The notes beneath the pieces were generated by a model. It saw only the letters and a program-made list of their open reading frames with translations. It was not told where the DNA came from and ran no database searches. A program made the translations under genes and the position numbers. From an uncultured Aliivibrio sp. (lineage in GTDB: Bacteria > Pseudomonadota > Gammaproteobacteria > Enterobacterales > Vibrionaceae): a DNA stretch of 64,000 nucleotides. Positions 63,876 to 64,000 of this stretch are shown one piece after another (within the stretch, counting starts at the first letter, position 1; each line of letters begins with the position of its first letter). The DNA is taken from the NCBI RefSeq assembly GCF_946479765.1, contig NZ_CAMLHO010000001.1:177469-241468 (forward strand), written 5' to 3'.

Positions 63876-64000
63876 TTGAAACCTATTAATCTGTGTGGGC
63901 ACTTGTGAGTTGATAATCACTAGTTTGTTTTTACTTTTCGGAGTGAATGCAAACAAAAATAATCAATGAACTGAGTGACTACACAAAATTACTTTTATGT

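Noticed and set aside
63876..64000. Start of 16S rRNA inside the window
   Set aside because: The 16S 5' landmark (AGAGTTTGATC) is not present before position 64000; only the leader with boxA is seen.

Overview
This 64 kb window is the replication-origin region of the larger chromosome of a member of the Vibrionaceae, most likely the genus Aliivibrio (A. fischeri / A. salmonicida group). The basis is the low GC content, the gammaproteobacterial gene order rpmH-rnpA-yidD-yidC-mnmE-mioC-oriC-mnmG-rsmG-parA-parB-atp, and protein sequences that read as close Vibrio homologues. Species identity is an inference. I see no insertion sequence, prophage, CRISPR array, integron or toxin-antitoxin module; this is conserved core chromosome with a few lineage-specific small genes.

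Layout, left to right. 1-5.3 kb: acuI-like reductase behind a palindromic operator, a LysR regulator, tusA, two small membrane proteins and a MalS-like lipoprotein that appears to have lost its catalytic residues. 5.4-9.9 kb: glyQS and avtA. 10-16.1 kb: the leftward dnaA-dnaN-recF-gyrB operon, with a ParB-binding (parS) candidate inside recF and DnaA boxes upstream of dnaA. 16.4-18.7 kb: a polar amino-acid ABC transporter between dnaA and rpmH. 18.7-23.2 kb: rpmH, rnpA, yidD, yidC, mnmE, mioC. 23.18-23.6 kb: oriC, with DnaA boxes, 15 GATC sites and a phased AT-rich unwinding region. 23.6-27.8 kb: mnmG, rsmG, parA, parB. 27.9-34.9 kb: the complete atpIBEFHAGDC operon, then glmU.

36.6-42.7 kb: a cold-shock gene and the leftward ilvLGMDA operon with a leader peptide and attenuator (ilvE is absent). 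42.9-50.3 kb: comM, dsbA, srkA, ccoG, yihD, an unlisted 55-residue small gene, a Spo0M-family gene and trhA. 50.4-56.1 kb: leftward def-fmt-rsmB-trkA-trkH. 56.2-59.4 kb: a LysM protein, dprA, smg and a zinc-ribbon protein. 59.5-63.5 kb: purEK under a PurR box, tsaC, aroE, a DUF1488 gene and a gamma-carbonic-anhydrase-like gene. 63.6-64.0 kb: promoters and antitermination signals of a ribosomal RNA operon whose 16S gene lies just beyond the right edge.

Functionally the window joins initiation and segregation of replication (DnaA, DnaN, GyrB, RecF, oriC, ParAB-parS), translation start and tRNA modification (MnmE/MnmG, RsmG, RsmB, Def, Fmt, TsaC, GlyQS), energy generation (F1Fo ATPase, CcoG), and branched-chain amino acid and purine synthesis. 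The least expected items are the degenerate MalS-like protein, the 84-bp structured inverted repeat beside gyrB, the 55-residue gene with its own terminator, and several intergenic palindromes. Family comparisons are from memory, with no database search.
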